From: a virus
DNA: 21,868 bases
Reading direction: 5' to 3' (one strand)
Virus record (IMG/VR): IMGVR_UViG_3300043429_000168
Coordinates: 1-21,868 of that record
The notes beneath the pieces were generated by a model. The model ran no database searches. It was not told where the DNA came from and saw only the letters and a list, made by a program, of their open reading frames with translations. The first letter of the stretch is position 1, and each line of letters opens with the position of its first letter. Of this stretch, positions 21,498-21,868 are shown piece after piece. Both the position numbers and the translations under genes were made by a program.

Positions 21498-21745
21498 TAC
21501 CGGCCTTCTCTAGCCTTGATTGCTACAGACAAGTCACCAATCTTATCAAGACGGAAACCAGACCAAGTACCAATCTCACTCTCAATGATGGGTGCAGACA
21601 TTAGACCCTGCTCCTTGAAGACTTCAAGTTGATCCATATCTTCTTCAAGATTGTGTTCAGTGTATTTTATTCCCAACTTGTCAAATTGCTTTTTAGTCTG
21701 GTTGCACTGTACGCAATTGCTTTTGGTCCATACTTTAATTTCCAT
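21497..21745 (-). CDS. nrdH: NrdH-redoxin / glutaredoxin-like protein
   Basis: This 82-residue protein has a thioredoxin fold with the active site CVQC (Cys11, Cys14), a cis-Pro loop SAPII (Pro52) and the NrdH-type WSGFRLDKI motif (residues 61-69). NrdH-redoxins feed electrons to class Ib ribonucleotide reductase for dNTP synthesis, so a phage copy would boost nucleotide supply. No nrdE or nrdF lies in this window. It starts inside the end of a partial upstream gene (11-base overlap). Confidence 0.85.
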   Translation of the reverse strand: MEIKVWTKSNCVQCNQTKKQFDKLGIKYTEHNLEEDMDQLEVFKEQGLMSAPIIESEIGTWSGFRLDKIGDLSVAIKAREGR

Positions 21746-21868
21746 TTGTTTCTCCCTTGATAAGTTCGATTAGGTCTTTTGCGGTTGTGTAGCCAAGACC
21801 ATTTTGGCAATCATGTTCAATGCCATTAGCCTTGCAACCGAGCGGCTCTAGCAACTTGATAATGCGCT
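21735..21868 (-). CDS. Partial protein, C-terminal part, function unknown
   Basis: An open frame enters from the right edge of the window (first full codon at 21866) and ends with TAA at 21735-21737, overlapping NrdH. The visible 43 residues (RIIKLLEPLGCKANGIEHDC, then GLGYTTAKDLIELIKGE) suggest a small helical domain with two cysteines. GGGAG for NrdH lies inside it. The rest is beyond the window and no family is recognised. Confidence 0.6.
   Translation of the reverse strand, partial: RIIKLLEPLGCKANGIEHDCQNGLGYTTAKDLIELIKGETNGN

Noticed and set aside
1-21868. CRISPR arrays, insertion sequences, integrase or attachment sites
   Set aside because: No regularly spaced repeats, transposase, integrase or direct-repeat-flanked tRNA end were seen; the Cas4-like gene stands alone.

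Overview
The window is part of the genome of a siphovirus-type tailed phage, most likely infecting an actinobacterium. The evidence is a complete long-tail morphogenesis cassette (tail terminator, tube, frameshifted chaperones, 1351-residue tape measure, distal tail proteins, fiber), a lysis cassette, and a replication block with a WhiB-family regulator and an NrdH-redoxin, both typical of actinobacteria and their phages. Base composition looks moderate rather than GC-rich, so a freshwater-type actinobacterial host is possible; this is inference only.

Layout. Positions 1-13417 are a plus-strand late operon: the end of a neck gene, a gp10-like neck protein, tail terminator, small acidic protein, major tail tube protein (internally duplicated), a strong hairpin terminator or attenuator, tail assembly chaperones joined by a -1 frameshift at T TTT TTA, tape measure, Dit-like protein, tail-tip protein, fiber with an S74 self-cleaving chaperone domain, a 44-aa protein, an H-type-lectin-like protein, M23+LysM endolysin, holin and an XhlA-like membrane protein. 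A perfect 15-bp bidirectional terminator (13430-13466) separates it from a convergent minus-strand block.

The minus-strand block (transcribed right to left, 21868 to 13467) holds a partial ORF, NrdH, two tiny proteins, WhiB, a Cas4/RecB-like nuclease, a small membrane protein, a Sak4-like RecA ATPase, a DUF669-like putative ssDNA-binding protein, a roughly 370-nt non-coding structured region, tRNA-Asn, a primase-helicase, an HTH protein, a 50-aa protein, a RuvC-like nuclease, an FmdB-like zinc ribbon, a conserved 117-aa protein, a DEDDy exonuclease with a zinc ribbon, and a Cys-rich protein. Together these look like a recombination and replication module. Many neighbours are joined by TAATG or ATGA overlaps, indicating translational coupling. 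I saw no convincing sigma70-type promoter on either strand.

The most unusual part is the non-coding interval 18277-18648 (minus strand). It contains a compact 80-nt element that looks like the tRNA-like domain of tmRNA (alanine identity G3-U70 and A73, the conserved UUCGAC, a helix-2 equivalent, a TGCAACT T-loop) but with the whole tag-encoding part replaced by 17 nt. Beside it is a cloverleaf-like fold whose 'anticodon' arm is an 8-bp stem presenting an anti-Shine-Dalgarno loop, and there are three potential pseudoknots. It ends 2 nt before tRNA-Asn. I know of no described RNA class with this arrangement.
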